Shown here: in pieces, positions 11,181 through 21,610 of the stretch
Position numbering within the stretch: position 1 is the first letter of the stretch
How the letters are laid out: each line of letters starts with the position of its first letter
Assembly: GCF_014077625.1 (NCBI RefSeq)
Contig: NZ_JACFXU010000013.1
Span: 806,001-870,000 of the forward strand
Length of the DNA: 64,000 nt
Source of the DNA: Sediminihaliea albiluteola
Lineage (GTDB): Bacteria; Pseudomonadota; Gammaproteobacteria; Pseudomonadales; Halieaceae
Reading direction: 5' to 3'
Notes under the pieces: generated by a model
Seen by the model: the letters and a program-made list of their open reading frames with translations, nothing else
The model's database searches: none
Told to the model about the DNA's origin: nothing
Made by a program: the position numbers and the translations under genes

Positions 11181-14033
11181 CTAGGCTTCGGGTTTGGGAC
11201 CCATCGCTTCATTAATAAATCGTTCTTGCTGCTCTAGGTGCAGGGCCATGTAACCAGCTGCCGGAGCTGCTGAGGCCTCACGCCCAACATAGCGTAGATT
11301 AACGTCTGGCCGGTGCGCATGAATGACCCGTCGCATGTGATGCTGGCTACAATACCAAGCACCTTGGTTCATCGGCTCTTCCTGACACCAGACCAAATCT
11401 TCAACATTTGGATAGGCTTTGATCACTTCCAGCAATTCAGATTCTGGGAAGGGATAGAGCTGCTCCAAACGGATCAGTGCAATGTTATCTAAGCCGCGCT
11501 CACGGCGCACCGCACGCAGTTCATAGAAGACCTTACCGCTACACAAAATGATGCGATCGACCTTGGACTTATCCAGATCATCGGTCTCATCCAGAACGTT
11601 ATGGAAATGACCGTAGGCCAAATCTTCCAGGGAGGATATCGCCTCCTTGTGACGCAACAGACTCTTCGGCGACATCACCACCAGCGGTTTGCGCAGCGGG
11701 CGAATGGCCTGGCGACGCAGCATATGGAAGACCTGTGCCGGAGTACTCGGGATACAGACCTGAATATTGTGTTCGGCACACTGCTGCAAGAAACGCTCAA
11801 GACGGGCCGAGGAGTGCTCGGGGCCCTGCCCTTCATAACCGTGAGGTAAGAGCATGGTCAAACCGCAGAGACGGGACCACTTGTGCTCGCCACTGGTAAT
11901 AAACTGGTCGATCACTACTTGGGCACCGTTGGCAAAATCACCAAACTGGGCTTCCCAAATCACCAAACCCTTGGGCGCGGTGGTCGCGTAGCCGTACTCA
12001 AAGGCCAGCACCGCCTCTTCCGACAACAGCGAGTCGTGAATAGTAAAGGGCGCCTGGTCTTCGCTGATGTGTTGCAGCGGAATGTAGAGGCTTTCGTCCT
12101 TCTGGTTGTGCAGTACCGCGTGGCGGTGTGAGAAGGTACCACGGCCAACATCCTGACCGGTCAAGCGCACTGGGTAGCCGGTGCTGAGCAGCGAGGCATA
12201 GGCCAAGGTTTCAGCGGCGCCCCAGTTTAAGGACATTCCACCGGCAGCCATTTTGCGGCGGTCTTCTAAAATTTTGCTGACCTGACGCTGCACTGGGAAA
12301 CCATCGGGCACTAAGTTGGTTTCATGAGCCAGGGTCTGCAGGGTTTGCATGTCCATGCCGGTATCGGCCTGCAGGGTCCACTCGTGACCCAGATAAGGCG
12401 ACCAGTCGACAAACATATTCTTGTTGGGCTCTGACACTAAGCTGCTGACCAAGGGCTCTCCGCGGTCCAGTGACTCGCGGTAACCTTCCACGAGGAAAGC
12501 GTCCTGCTCGGCAGTGATAATGCCCTGGGCAATGAGGTGCTCAGCGTAGAGATCGCGGGTCGTTTTCTGCTGGCGAATTTGCTGATACATCAGTGGCTGT
12601 GTCACCGAAGGCTCATCGGCTTCGTTGTGACCACGGCGGCGGTAACAAACCAAGTCGATCACTACGTCTTTGCGGAACTCATTGCGGAAGTCGACCGCCA
12701 TCTGAGTGACAAACAGCACGGCCTCAGGATCGTCGGCATTGACGTGGAAAATCGGCGCTTGCACCATTTTTGCGACATCGGTGCAGTACTCAGTAGAGCG
12801 CGAGTCTTCACGTGAGCTAGTGGTAAAGCCGACCTGGTTATTAAGTACAATGTGCAGTGTGCCGCCGGTTTTGTAAGCCCGGGTCTGGGACATCTGGAAT
12901 GTCTCCATCACCACGCCCTGCCCGGCGAAGGCTGCGTCGCCGTGAATCACAATCGGCACGACCTTATCGCCCACGCTGTCGTTGCGACGGTCTTGGCGAG
13001 CGCGCACGGAGCCCTCTACCACCGGCGAGACAATCTCAAGGTGTGAAGGGTTAAAGGCCATCGCTAGGTGCACTTCGCCGCCGGGGGTCATCACGTTGGA
13101 TGAAAAACCCTGGTGGTATTTGACGTCGCCGGAACTCTGGTAGGTAGCGCGCCCTTCAAATTCAGCAAAGAGCTCAGTCGGCTTCTTACCAAAAATATTC
13201 ACTAGGACGTTGAGGCGGCCGCGGTGGGCCATGCCAATAACGACTTCTTGGGCACCGTAAGAGCCGGTGCGCTGAATCATCTCAGACAGCATTGGAATCA
13301 GGCTTTCGCCGCCTTCCAAACCGAAGCGCTTAGTACCGGGGTATTTAGAGGCCAGAGATTTCTCCAAGCCTTCTGCCTTGATCAAGCGTTTGAGCAAGGT
13401 GGTGCGAACTTCATCGCTTAGCACAGGAGCCGAGCGTACAGACTCCATGCGCTGCATCACCCAGTGGCGCTCTTCAGTGTTCACGATGTGCATGAACTCG
13501 GCGCCAATGGTGTTGCAATAGGTTTTCTTCAGTGCTTCAACGATTTCGCCTAAGGTGGCGTCGGCCTTACCGATGTAGAGGCTACCGGTCTGAAACACGG
13601 TGTCGTTATCGGCCGTGGAGAGCTGGTGGAAGCTCAAATCCAAATCGGGCACATGATCGCGCACGTGCAGATTCAGCGGATCTAAGTCGGCCTGCTGATG
13701 GCCGCGCTGGCGATAAGCTGAGATCAACTGAACAACTTTAACCTGCTTGCGCTCGTATTCAGTCGCGTTGGAATCGTGAGCGACAGTGGCTTCGGTGCGC
13801 ACCCGCATTTTGCTAATGCGGGCAAAGTGCTCACGAATCGTAGAGTGCGGTACGTCGTGAATCTGAGCATTGTCAGATTCTACGCGCGGCAGTTTGTCAA
13901 AATATTCGCGCCACTGCTCAGGAACCGCATTGGGGTCGGTGAGATAGGATTCGTACAAATCCTCGACATAAGTGGCGTTGCCACCTGCGATGTGTGAACT
14001 CCGCTTGAGGAGCTCCATTGAGCCTTCTTGCAT
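11181..14033 (-). CDS. sucA: 2-oxoglutarate dehydrogenase E1 component
   Basis: E1 is the thiamine-diphosphate decarboxylase of the 2-oxoglutarate dehydrogenase complex. The 950-residue protein is normal length for the family. It has an N-terminal helical region (YVEDLYESYLTDP), GMAHRGRLNVLVN and HGDAAFAGQG in the ThDP-binding half, and GQDVGRGTFSHRHAV in the transketolase-like half. The ATG at 14033 has GGG 6 nt upstream. An internal ATG at 14018 is an alternative, but the longer N-terminus matches the family. It is separated from sdhB by 184 bp that hold a strong terminator, so it should have its own promoter. Confidence 0.98.
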   Translation of the reverse strand: MQEGSMELLKRSSHIAGGNATYVEDLYESYLTDPNAVPEQWREYFDKLPRVESDNAQIHDVPHSTIREHFARISKMRVRTEATVAHDSNATEYERKQVKVVQLISAYRQRGHQQADLDPLNLHVRDHVPDLDLSFHQLSTADNDTVFQTGSLYIGKADATLGEIVEALKKTYCNTIGAEFMHIVNTEERHWVMQRMESVRSAPVLSDEVRTTLLKRLIKAEGLEKSLASKYPGTKRFGLEGGESLIPMLSEMIQRTGSYGAQEVVIGMAHRGRLNVLVNIFGKKPTELFAEFEGRATYQSSGDVKYHQGFSSNVMTPGGEVHLAMAFNPSHLEIVSPVVEGSVRARQDRRNDSVGDKVVPIVIHGDAAFAGQGVVMETFQMSQTRAYKTGGTLHIVLNNQVGFTTSSREDSRSTEYCTDVAKMVQAPIFHVNADDPEAVLFVTQMAVDFRNEFRKDVVIDLVCYRRRGHNEADEPSVTQPLMYQQIRQQKTTRDLYAEHLIAQGIITAEQDAFLVEGYRESLDRGEPLVSSLVSEPNKNMFVDWSPYLGHEWTLQADTGMDMQTLQTLAHETNLVPDGFPVQRQVSKILEDRRKMAAGGMSLNWGAAETLAYASLLSTGYPVRLTGQDVGRGTFSHRHAVLHNQKDESLYIPLQHISEDQAPFTIHDSLLSEEAVLAFEYGYATTAPKGLVIWEAQFGDFANGAQVVIDQFITSGEHKWSRLCGLTMLLPHGYEGQGPEHSSARLERFLQQCAEHNIQVCIPSTPAQVFHMLRRQAIRPLRKPLVVMSPKSLLRHKEAISSLEDLAYGHFHNVLDETDDLDKSKVDRIILCSGKVFYELRAVRRERGLDNIALIRLEQLYPFPESELLEVIKAYPNVEDLVWCQEEPMNQGAWYCSQHHMRRVIHAHRPDVNLRYVGREASAAPAAGYMALHLEQQERFINEAMGPKPEA

Positions 14034-14172
14034 TGTGACCCTTTTTGACAGGTTGCGTGCTTAAGAGCGCCCTTGTGTGCACAGTGTAGCCGGAGCTATA
14101 TGTGGCAGAACGTGCCTAAGCCGCTTCCTAATCCTAAAAAGGTCCGCCGCGCTAGCAGCGCAACAGACCAAG

Positions 14173-14203
14173 AAAAAATCCCAAGCTAATTCAATAGCTT
14201 GGG
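14173..14203 (-). terminator. intrinsic terminator between sdhB and sucA
   Basis: On the minus strand a perfect 9-bp stem (CCCAAGCTA / TAGCTTGGG, arms 14195-14203 and 14180-14188) with a 6-nt loop is followed by ATTTTTTC. This is a textbook Rho-independent terminator, 15 nt past the sdhB stop and 140 nt before the sucA start. It separates the sdh and suc operons or limits read-through between them. Confidence 0.88.
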
Positions 14204-14217
14204 GCTCTAACTTAAAG

Positions 14218-14922
14218 CTATGTCGCTCTCGCAACTAGCATGTTTCTAATGTGACCAATGGCCCGCGTGGGGTTGAGACCCTTGGGGCACACATTGACAC
14301 AGTTCTGGATACCATGACAGCGGAATACGCTGAAGGGGTCGTCCAGTTTGGCCAAACGCTCTTCCGTCACGGTATCGCGGCTATCGGCCAAGAATCGGTA
14401 TGACTGTAACAAACCAGCCGGACCAATGAAACGATCTGGGTTCCACCAGAATGAAGGACAGCTAGTTGAACAGCAGGCGCAGAGGATACACTCGTAGAGG
14501 CCATCCAGCTTAGCGCGATCTTCCGGCGACTGCAGACGCTCAATAGCTGGCGCCGGTGTGTCGTTCTGCAGATAGGGCTGCACCTTCTCATACTGGCTGT
14601 AGAACATACCCATATCCACGACTAGGTCGCGAATAACCGGCAAGCCAGGCAAAGGACGAATAACCAACTTGTTATTCTTCACAGTTGCCGACAGCGGTGT
14701 AATACAGGCCAGACCATTCTTGCCGTTCATGTTCAGACCGTCGGAACCACACACGCCTTCACGGCAGGAGCGACGATAGGAAATGGTGGTATCTTGAGCC
14801 TTTAACTGCTCCAGCACATCCAACACCATGATGTCTTTGCCGCCAGTGTCGAGCTGAAAGTCCTGCATGTAGGGCTTGTCATCGCTCTCTGGGTTGTAGC
14901 GGTAGATACTTACTTGCAACAT
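14218..14922 (-). CDS. sdhB: succinate dehydrogenase iron-sulfur subunit
   Basis: SdhB carries electrons from SdhA to the quinone site through three iron-sulfur clusters. The 234-residue protein has the 2Fe-2S ligands in SCREGVCGSDG and a later Cys. The 4Fe-4S and 3Fe-4S ligands lie in CILCACCSTSCP and CHGIQNCVNVCPKG. The ATG at 14922 is chosen because AAGGGG lies 8 nt upstream; a TTG directly before it is in frame. It follows sdhA after 12 nt and is the last gene before the operon terminator. Confidence 0.97.
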   Translation of the reverse strand: MLQVSIYRYNPESDDKPYMQDFQLDTGGKDIMVLDVLEQLKAQDTTISYRRSCREGVCGSDGLNMNGKNGLACITPLSATVKNNKLVIRPLPGLPVIRDLVVDMGMFYSQYEKVQPYLQNDTPAPAIERLQSPEDRAKLDGLYECILCACCSTSCPSFWWNPDRFIGPAGLLQSYRFLADSRDTVTEERLAKLDDPFSVFRCHGIQNCVNVCPKGLNPTRAIGHIRNMLVARAT

Positions 14923-14934
14923 CAATCAGACCCC

Positions 14935-16707
14935 TTAGTACGTACGCGTTTTAGGCTGGAAAGTATCGACAGTCTTAGGCTCGAAGTTCACTCCGCGCTT
15001 GCCCACTCGCTTGTCTGTGGGATAGTACATGGAGTGACACAGCCAGTTCTCGTCATCGCGCTCCTGGTAATCATCGCGCGCGTGAGCACCGCGAGATTCC
15101 TTGCGCTCTTCAGCAGTGATTGCCGTAGCCTCGGCCACTTCAAACAGGTTGTGCAGCTCCAGCGCTTCGATACGGGCGGTATTATAAGCCATGCTCTTAT
15201 CGCTGAGCTCAGCATTTTCGATGCGACCGCGCAGCTCGGACAGCTTCTTGATGCCCTCTTGCATAAAGGCTTCATTGCGGAATACACCGAAGTGGTTCTG
15301 CATGACGTTCTGCAGCTCTTTACGCAGATCGGCCACGCTCTCGCCACCAGTGGAATTATTGAGCTTGTCGAGACGGCTCATCGCCTGCTCAACATCAGTT
15401 TCAGAGGCATCACGCACGTCGATACCTTCGCGCAGTGACTGCTCAATATGCAGACCTGAAGCACGACCAAAGACCACCAGGTCAAGCAGTGAGTTACCGC
15501 CGAGACGGTTAGCACCGTGCACAGATACACAGGCCACTTCACCACAGGCGTAAAGGCCGGGGATAATCTGATCGTTGCCATTGGCATCGAGTTGCAGCGC
15601 CTGACCGTTCACGTTAGTGGGAATACCACCCATCATGTAGTGACAAGTTGGCACCACAGGGATTGGCTCGTGAACTGGGTTCACATGGGCAAAGGTTTCA
15701 GAGAGCTCACAGATACCAGGCAGGCGGCTGTGCAGCACTTCCTCGCCGAGGTGATCGAGCTTCAAGAATACGTGGTCACCCTCAGGACCGCAGCCGCGAC
15801 CTTCGAGGATCTCCATCACCATGGAGCGAGCCACTACGTCGCGACCGGCCAGATCCTTAGCGTTTGGCGCATAACGCTCCATAAAGCGTTCGCCATCCTT
15901 GTTAATTAGGTAGCCACCTTCACCGCGGCAGCCTTCAGTAACCAGTGTACCGGCACCGTAGATACCCGTTGGGTGGAACTGCCACATCTCAATATCTTGT
16001 ACGGGGAAGCCAGCACGCAGCGCCATGCCGACACCGTCACCGGTGTTGATGTGTGCGTTAGTGGTCGAGGCGTAAATACGGCCTGCACCACCGGTAGCCA
16101 ATACCGTGGCCTTGGATTTCACGTAAACCGTTTCGCCGGTTTCCATGCAAATCGCGATAACACCGACCACCGCGCCGTCTTGGTTTTTCACCAGATCAGC
16201 TGCGTACCACTCGTTGAAGAACACAGTGTTGTTCTTCATATTGCCCTGATACAAGGTGTGCAACAGAGCATGGCCAGTACGGTCAGCAGCTGCACAAGTA
16301 CGCGCCGCTTGACCGCCTTCGCCGAAATTCTTTGACTGACCACCAAAAGGACGCTGGTAGATACGTCCCTCTTCGGTACGCGAGAAAGGCAGCCCCATGT
16401 GCTCCAGCTCAAATACCGCTTCTGGCCCTACACTACACATATACTCAATGGCGTCCTGGTCACCGATATAGTCGGAACCTTTGACCGTGTCGTACATGTG
16501 CCAACGCCAATCGTCATTGGGGTCATCACTGGCAATCGCACAGGTAATACCACCCTGAGCAGACACCGTATGGGAGCGTGTTGGGAACACTTTTGAAATA
16601 ACTGCTGTTTTATAACCTGACTGAGCCAACTGCAGAGCCGCACGCATGCCTGCACCGCCGCCGCCGACAATCACGCCATCAAATGAAATAGTACGCATGT
16701 TCGCCAT
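14935..16707 (-). CDS. sdhA: succinate dehydrogenase flavoprotein subunit
   Basis: SdhA oxidises succinate to fumarate with covalently bound FAD. From the ATG at 16707 the protein has 590 residues and begins [20 protein letters not shown] (dinucleotide-binding motif). The flavin-linked histidine lies in [11 protein letters not shown]. The active-site HPTGIYGAG and the substrate-side [17 protein letters not shown] block are present. Longer upstream frames run into sdhD and are rejected. The start is 4 nt past the sdhD stop. Order sdhC-sdhD-sdhA-sdhB is standard. Confidence 0.97.
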   Translation of the reverse strand: MANMRTISFDGVIVGGGGAGMRAALQLAQSGYKTAVISKVFPTRSHTVSAQGGITCAIASDDPNDDWRWHMYDTVKGSDYIGDQDAIEYMCSVGPEAVFELEHMGLPFSRTEEGRIYQRPFGGQSKNFGEGGQAARTCAAADRTGHALLHTLYQGNMKNNTVFFNEWYAADLVKNQDGAVVGVIAICMETGETVYVKSKATVLATGGAGRIYASTTNAHINTGDGVGMALRAGFPVQDIEMWQFHPTGIYGAGTLVTEGCRGEGGYLINKDGERFMERYAPNAKDLAGRDVVARSMVMEILEGRGCGPEGDHVFLKLDHLGEEVLHSRLPGICELSETFAHVNPVHEPIPVVPTCHYMMGGIPTNVNGQALQLDANGNDQIIPGLYACGEVACVSVHGANRLGGNSLLDLVVFGRASGLHIEQSLREGIDVRDASETDVEQAMSRLDKLNNSTGGESVADLRKELQNVMQNHFGVFRNEAFMQEGIKKLSELRGRIENAELSDKSMAYNTARIEALELHNLFEVAEATAITAEERKESRGAHARDDYQERDDENWLCHSMYYPTDKRVGKRGVNFEPKTVDTFQPKTRTY

Positions 16708-16711
16708 AAGC

Positions 16712-17074
16712 TTAATAACCCCACAGAATCTGGACAGTCCAGACCACATAAACAAAGAGAGTGATACCGATCAGCACCTGCAGCACTAGACGCAGCACAT
16801 TACCTGTTGTGCCCATCATTCGCTCGGTCAAATAGTCAGTCAGTACCGACCACAAGCCAATCCAGGCGTGAGCTGCCAAAGACAGCACTGCCATGAGGCT
16901 GAAAATCTTGACCCAAGTCTGCGCAAAGAGCGCCTTCCAGCTAGCGTAATCCACGCCGCTTAACAGGACGTAGCCAATAAACAAAAAGTAGGCCAGCAGA
17001 ATAATTCCGCTAACGCGCTGCGCGATCCAGTCGGCCACACCTGAGCGGCCATAACTCGTGGCTGCAGTTACCAT
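16712..17074 (-). CDS. sdhD: succinate dehydrogenase membrane anchor subunit
   Basis: SdhD is one of two heme b-binding membrane anchors of complex II. The 120-residue protein has three predicted membrane helices, around residues 24-42, 55-78 and 92-117. The conserved [15 protein letters not shown] segment contains the histidine and aspartate expected near heme and quinone. The ATG at 17074 overlaps the sdhC stop by 7 bp and has GGGGG just upstream. A TTG at 17080 is an alternative. Confidence 0.94.
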   Translation of the reverse strand: MVTAATSYGRSGVADWIAQRVSGIILLAYFLFIGYVLLSGVDYASWKALFAQTWVKIFSLMAVLSLAAHAWIGLWSVLTDYLTERMMGTTGNVLRLVLQVLIGITLFVYVVWTVQILWGY

Positions 17075-17442
17075 ATCCAAACCCCCGCCAGAACAATCAA
17101 TACAGCGGACAGTGCAAAGACTAGACCTGCGCCGAGCCTGCCACCCTCCATAGTTTCACCGATACCACAGTCCATAATAAGGTGCTTCACACCAGCAACT
17201 GAGTGGTAGATCAAGCCAGCAAGGATGGCCCAGATCACCAGCTTAGCTAGTGGACTGCTCAGGCACTCTTGCAGAGAGGCAAAGCTCTCCGGGCTGCGCA
17301 AACTGGCATCAAGTGCCCAGATCAGTACAGCCATGCCAACAAAAAGGAATACGCCGGAGGCGCGGTGCGTGATGGACGACCAAGCGGTTATGGGAAGCCG
17401 CATAGTAGCAATGTCCAAGTTAACGGGACGCTTGTCTTTCAC
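17068..17442 (-). CDS. sdhC: succinate dehydrogenase cytochrome b556 subunit
   Basis: SdhC is the other heme b membrane anchor of complex II. The 124-residue protein begins KDKRPVNLDIATMRLPITA, typical of the family. It then has SSITHRASGVFLF and three membrane helices, with the heme-ligand histidine region HSVAGVKHLIMD near residue 80. The start is a GTG at 17442 with no strong Shine-Dalgarno site, as is common for this gene. It heads the sdhCDAB operon, about 100 nt downstream of a sigma-70-like promoter. Confidence 0.95.
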   Translation of the reverse strand: MKDKRPVNLDIATMRLPITAWSSITHRASGVFLFVGMAVLIWALDASLRSPESFASLQECLSSPLAKLVIWAILAGLIYHSVAGVKHLIMDCGIGETMEGGRLGAGLVFALSAVLIVLAGVWIW

Positions 17443-17549
17443 AATATAGTTACCATTGTTTTGACGCCAATAAAGGCAGTTAGTGGGCCGGCAATGCCGG
17501 GCTTTGTGTCAGTCCTATGTCGGGTGACAGCTAAACCAAAACGCGCGAA

Positions 17550-17578
17550 ATTATAAGCACTTAGCAGCTCAATTACAA
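17550..17578 (-). promoter_or_regulatory. sigma-70 promoter of sdhCDAB
   Basis: On the minus strand TTGTAA (17578-17573) is followed by a 17-nt spacer and a perfect TATAAT (17555-17550). Transcription would begin near 17543 and give a leader of about 100 nt before the sdhC GTG. Confidence 0.6.
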
Positions 17579-17768
17579 ATCGCTAATAAACTAAACTATT
17601 ATTAAAAGCCTAGGCACTAGCTCATTAAAAGCTTGGGCGCTGCCTCTGAGATTGCCGCTTAGCAGTGAAAATGCAAAGTTCGGCGAACGTCGTCAATCTT
17701 GATTCTGGATAATCAGCGAAGTAAGACATTATTTAGGCCAGATATCGGACAAAATAGACTGTGAATAA

Positions 17769-17796
17769 TTGACAATAGCTGACGAAACTCTATAGT
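17769..17796 (+). promoter_or_regulatory. sigma-70 promoter of gltA
   Basis: A perfect TTGACA (17769-17774) is followed after 16 nt by TATAGT (17791-17796), close to the sigma-70 consensus. Transcription would begin near 17803, about 28 nt before the gltA ATG, leaving room only for the AGGA ribosome site. Confidence 0.75.
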
Positions 17797-17830
17797 TGGC
17801 GGCCCACGGAAATACATCGCAGGATCTTAC

Positions 17831-19120
17831 ATGAGTGACAAGAAAGCGACTTTACATGTCGACGGGATCGATGAAGCAATCGAGCTCCCAATTTACTCCG
17901 GTACCCTAGGGCCTGACGTCCTCGATGTGGGCGGCCTTACCAGTAAAGGCATGTTCACCTATGACCCAGGTTTTGTGTCAACCGCCGCCTGCGAATCGCA
18001 GATCACCTATATCGATGGCGGCAAAGGCGTTCTCCTACATCGCGGCTACCCCATCGATCAACTCGCTGAGGAATCAAACTACCTAGAGACGTGCTACCTG
18101 CTGCTCTACGGTGAGCTGCCAAGCCAGGAACAGTACGACACCTTCGTCAATACTGTTAAAAACCATACGATGGTGAACGATCAAATTCGCACCTTCTTTA
18201 ATGGTTTCCGCCGCGACGCCCACCCCATGGCTATCATGTGCGGTGTGGTTGGCGCGCTGTCCGCTTTCTATCACGACTCGCTGGATATTTCAGATGAGCG
18301 CCATCGCCAGGTAGCAGCCTTCCGTCTGATCGCTAAAATGCCAACCTTAGCCGCAATGAGCTACAAGTTCTCCATCGGCCAGCCTTTCATGTACCCGGAT
18401 AACGAACTGGATTACTCCGAGAACTTCCTGCACATGATGTTTGGCACGCCCTGCGAAGAGAGCAAAATTAGCCCGGTATTGGCTCGCGCCATGGACCGCA
18501 TCTTCCTACTGCATGCCGACCATGAACAGAACGCCTCTACCTCCACGGTGCGCTTAGCTGGCTCTTCTGGTGCCAACCCCTTCGCCTGTATTGCCGCTGG
18601 CATCGCCGCGCTGTGGGGCCCATCACACGGTGGCGCCAACGAAGCTGTGCTTGAAATGCTGGAAGAAATTGGCGATGTCTCGCGCATTGAAGAGTTTGTC
18701 GCCCGCGCCAAAGACAAAGATGACCCCTTCCGTCTGATGGGCTTTGGTCACCGCGTGTACAAAAACTTTGACCCCCGCGCCAAAGTAATGAAAGAGGCCG
18801 CTGACGAAGTACTGGCAGAATTGGGCGTAGAAAACGACCCGCTGCTGGCTATCGCCAAAGAACTGGAGCGCATCGCCCTGGAAGACGAGTACTTCATCGA
18901 GAAGAAACTCTACCCCAACGTCGACTTTTACTCCGGTATCATCCTGAAGGCGATTGGTATTCCCACCAGCATGTTCACCGTGATCTTTGCGGTTGGCCGT
19001 ACAGTTGGCTGGATTGCCCACTGGCACGAAATGATCAGCGGCAGCTACCGCATCGGTCGCCCACGCCAGCTCTATACTGGTCACAAGCAGCGCGACTACG
19101 TCGCTGTAGACAAGCGCTAA
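17831..19120 (+). CDS. gltA: type II citrate synthase
   Basis: Citrate synthase condenses oxaloacetate with acetyl-CoA to start the TCA cycle. The 429-residue length and N-terminal beta-rich extension are those of the hexameric, NADH-sensitive Gram-negative type. Catalytic residues are visible: histidines in [11 protein letters not shown] and [14 protein letters not shown], and the aspartate in [12 protein letters not shown] lies 6 nt before the ATG at 17831. It diverges from the sdh operon, the same arrangement as in many gammaproteobacteria, and ends in a strong terminator. Confidence 0.98.
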   Translation: MSDKKATLHVDGIDEAIELPIYSGTLGPDVLDVGGLTSKGMFTYDPGFVSTAACESQITYIDGGKGVLLHRGYPIDQLAEESNYLETCYLLLYGELPSQEQYDTFVNTVKNHTMVNDQIRTFFNGFRRDAHPMAIMCGVVGALSAFYHDSLDISDERHRQVAAFRLIAKMPTLAAMSYKFSIGQPFMYPDNELDYSENFLHMMFGTPCEESKISPVLARAMDRIFLLHADHEQNASTSTVRLAGSSGANPFACIAAGIAALWGPSHGGANEAVLEMLEEIGDVSRIEEFVARAKDKDDPFRLMGFGHRVYKNFDPRAKVMKEAADEVLAELGVENDPLLAIAKELERIALEDEYFIEKKLYPNVDFYSGIILKAIGIPTSMFTVIFAVGRTVGWIAHWHEMISGSYRIGRPRQLYTGHKQRDYVAVDKR

Positions 19121-19137
19121 GCTGCTCACCCAAGACT

Positions 19138-19166
19138 AAAAGGCCGCGTATCGCGGCCTTTTTTTT
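19138..19166 (+). terminator. intrinsic terminator of gltA
   Basis: GGCCGCG (19142-19148) pairs with CGCGGCC (19152-19158) around a 3-nt loop, extended by A:T pairs, and is followed by eight Ts. It lies 17 nt past the gltA stop. Confidence 0.92.
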
Positions 19167-19298
19167 ACCTGCCACTTTGGCCCACTCGCAGTCACTCACT
19201 AGGCCAAAAGCGCTCGTGGTAATTTTCCACTCCGGCTCTCCAGCTCGCGCATTTCACTGTAGACTACAACTACTTTAAGCATCTGGGAGCAAATGCAA

Positions 19299-20420
19299 AT
19301 GAGCGACATAGTGATCAGTGGTACGGGCCTCTATACACCGCCTGAATCGATCAGTAACGCCGAGCTGGTCAAGGCCTTCAACGAGTATGTCGATCGCTTC
19401 AATAGCGATAATGCCGCCGCTATTGAGGCTGGCGAGCTGGCAGCACTAAACCATTCCTCTGAGGAGTTTATTGTCAAAGCCTCGGGGATTAAATCCCGCT
19501 ATGTGGTCAATAAAAGTGGCATTCTCAACCCAGAGCGAATGCTGCCTGAAATCCCCGAGCGCAACAATGACCAGCCCTCTGTGCAGTGTGAGATGGCACT
19601 TGCTGCAGCCCGTGAAGCCATGGCCCAAGCCGGCAAAAGCGCCCGGGACATTGATGCTGTGATTGTCGCTGCATCCAACATGCAGCGCCCCTACCCCGCT
19701 ATGGCCATTGAGCTGCAATCGGCGCTGGGCATTAAGGGCTACGGCTTTGATATGAACGTGGCCTGCTCTTCTGCCACATTTGGCCTACAGCAAGCGCGCG
19801 ATGCCATCGCTAATGGCAGCGCGCGCTGCGTGCTGATGGTCAACCCTGAAATTTGCAGCGGACACCTGAACTTCCGCGACCGCGATTCACACTTTATTTT
19901 TGGTGATGTATGTACAGCGGTGATTATCGAGCGCCGGGAGAACGCCAGCAGCGATGACTGCTACCGCATTATCGATAGCAAGCTGCAAACGATTTATTCA
20001 AATAACATTCGCAATAACTTTGGCTTCCTCAACCGCTGCGACGAAAGCGCAGTGGGCAGCCGCGACAAACTCTTTGTTCAGGAAGGTCGCAAAGTCTTTA
20101 AGGAAGTCTGTCCCGCGGTGGCACGGCAAATTACAGAGCAACTGGAGACACTAGCGATCGAGCCCAACAGCTTGAAACGACTGTGGCTGCACCAAGCTAA
20201 CCTGAGCATGAACCAACTGATTGCGAAGAAGGTATTGGGCCGCGAAGCACAGCCCAGTGAAGCGCCAACGATTTTAGACGAATACGCCAACACCAGCTCG
20301 GCGGGCTCGGTGATTGCCTTTCACAAACACCGCGCCGACCTACAAAGTGGCGATCGCGGAGTGCTCTGCTCATTCGGTGCCGGTTACAGTATCGGCAGTG
20401 TCGTTTTAGAAAAGTGCTAG
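19299..20420 (+). CDS. beta-ketoacyl-ACP synthase III family protein (FabH2-like)
   Basis: This is a thiolase-fold condensing enzyme with the KAS III catalytic triad: Cys in [10 protein letters not shown] (near residue 156), His in LHQANLSMN and Asn in EYANTSSAG. At 373 residues it is longer than FabH of E. coli (317). It resembles the Pseudomonas octanoyl-CoA-using synthase (PA3286 type), which feeds beta-oxidation products into fatty acid synthesis; that assignment is from memory. The ATG at 19299 has GGAG 9 nt upstream; the ATG at 19293 is only 3 nt from it and less likely. No other fab gene lies nearby. Its stop codon shares CTAG with that of the convergent hisC. Confidence 0.85.
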   Translation: MSDIVISGTGLYTPPESISNAELVKAFNEYVDRFNSDNAAAIEAGELAALNHSSEEFIVKASGIKSRYVVNKSGILNPERMLPEIPERNNDQPSVQCEMALAAAREAMAQAGKSARDIDAVIVAASNMQRPYPAMAIELQSALGIKGYGFDMNVACSSATFGLQQARDAIANGSARCVLMVNPEICSGHLNFRDRDSHFIFGDVCTAVIIERRENASSDDCYRIIDSKLQTIYSNNIRNNFGFLNRCDESAVGSRDKLFVQEGRKVFKEVCPAVARQITEQLETLAIEPNSLKRLWLHQANLSMNQLIAKKVLGREAQPSEAPTILDEYANTSSAGSVIAFHKHRADLQSGDRGVLCSFGAGYSIGSVVLEKC

Positions 20421-21469
20421 AGGCTATCTAAAGCCTCTAGCAGCGCCAGGCAGTCTTCATGGCTGCCTATACTTATCCGCAGAAACTGATCGATTGGCGG
20501 CGTATTAAAGTGTCGCACGATAACGCCCTGCTCTCGCAGGCCATTGAAAATTGTTAGGGCTGAGCGCTCAGGGTGTCTGACAAATAAAAAGTTAGCACTA
20601 GAGGGCAGCACCTCAAAACCCCGCTCTTGTAACTGCCCACGCAACATCTCCCGGTTTGCTATCACCTGCTCGCAGCACTGCTGGAACCAAGCCTCATCCT
20701 CGATCGAGGCCAGCGCCCCGCGCTGAGCCAAGACATCAAGTGGGTATGAGTTAAATGAGTTCTTAACGCGATTTAAGCCATCGATTAAGGGCGCCTGTCC
20801 CAGCGCATAACCTACCCGCAAACCGGCCAGAGAACGGGATTTAGAGAGTGTATGAACGACCAACAAGTTGTCGTACTCAGGCACTAGGGCAGCAGCGGAT
20901 TGACCACCAAAATCGATATAAGCCTCATCAATCACCACCACTGAATCCGGATTCATATCCAACAGGCGACGAATATCAGCAAGGGGCAGCAAGATGCCGG
21001 TGGGAGCATTGGGGTTAGGCAAAATAATGCCGCCATTGGGTCGGGCGTAATCTTCAACATTGATGCTGAAATCCTCAGCTAGAGCCAGCGGCTCGATATC
21101 AATGCCGTAGAGCGAAGCCCAGACCGGATAGAAACTGTAGGAAATTTCAGGCAGCAAAAGCGGTAGCGAGTGATTGAGCAAGCCCTGAAAGATATGCCCC
21201 AGTACTTCGTCTGAGCCATTGCCGACGAATACCTGATCGACTGCCAGGCCCATGCGCTCAGCAATTGCGCTGCGCAGTACAACAGATTCAGGATCTGGGT
21301 AGCGGCGCAATAATTCAGCAGGCGTTTCAGCAATCGCCTGCATCACCCCAGGGGCAGGGTCAAAGGGCGATTCATTGGTGTTTAGCTTAATTAAACGCTG
21401 GTGCTGTGGCTGCTCGCCAGGCACATAGGGTGTAAGTTGATGTGTGACCGCACTCCAGAACCGACTCAT
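20417..21469 (-). CDS. hisC: histidinol-phosphate aminotransferase
   Basis: This is a PLP-dependent fold-type I aminotransferase converting imidazole acetol phosphate to histidinol phosphate in histidine synthesis. The 350-residue protein has [31 protein letters not shown] and the PLP-lysine motif [17 protein letters not shown]. It ends with [16 protein letters not shown], typical of HisC. It stands alone rather than in a his operon. Some HisC paralogues also accept aromatic or cobalamin-pathway substrates, so a minor doubt about the substrate remains. It ends head-on with the ketosynthase gene. Confidence 0.9.
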   Translation of the reverse strand: MSRFWSAVTHQLTPYVPGEQPQHQRLIKLNTNESPFDPAPGVMQAIAETPAELLRRYPDPESVVLRSAIAERMGLAVDQVFVGNGSDEVLGHIFQGLLNHSLPLLLPEISYSFYPVWASLYGIDIEPLALAEDFSINVEDYARPNGGIILPNPNAPTGILLPLADIRRLLDMNPDSVVVIDEAYIDFGGQSAAALVPEYDNLLVVHTLSKSRSLAGLRVGYALGQAPLIDGLNRVKNSFNSYPLDVLAQRGALASIEDEAWFQQCCEQVIANREMLRGQLQERGFEVLPSSANFLFVRHPERSALTIFNGLREQGVIVRHFNTPPIDQFLRISIGSHEDCLALLEALDSL

Positions 21470-21559
21470 TAGGACTCACCGTAGAGGACCTCGCAGCTGA
21501 GACGGTCAGGGTAGTATTGGGCACTGCGCCACTTGGGAAATACCACATGCCGAATACAT

Positions 21560-21584
21560 AAAAGCCCGGCAGAACCGGGCTTTT
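21560..21584 (-). terminator. terminator downstream of tRNA-Glu
   Basis: A perfect 10-bp inverted repeat (AAAAGCCCGG / CCGGGCTTTT) around a 5-nt loop lies 27 nt past the tRNA 3' end. On the minus strand it ends in TTTTATGTATT, a usable U-tract. It separates the tRNA gene from hisC. Confidence 0.85.
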
Positions 21585-21610
21585 AACTGCGACATTGCAC
21601 AGATTGAATA

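Larger units (their letters stand above)
17443..17830. promoter_or_regulatory. 388-bp divergent sdhC/gltA regulatory region
   Basis: No gene is visible in this AT-richer stretch between the two TCA operons. It holds one good promoter for each direction (listed separately) and a small CCGGCAATGCCGG palindrome at 17488-17500 inside the sdh leader. About 190 bp of untranscribed sequence remains between the two promoters, room for regulators such as an ArcA- or Crp-type protein. I could not identify a specific binding site. Confidence 0.7.

Noticed and set aside
14914-15438. A 174-codon plus-strand frame opposite sdhA and sdhB.
   Set aside because: Antisense to certain genes and without a ribosome site or domain.
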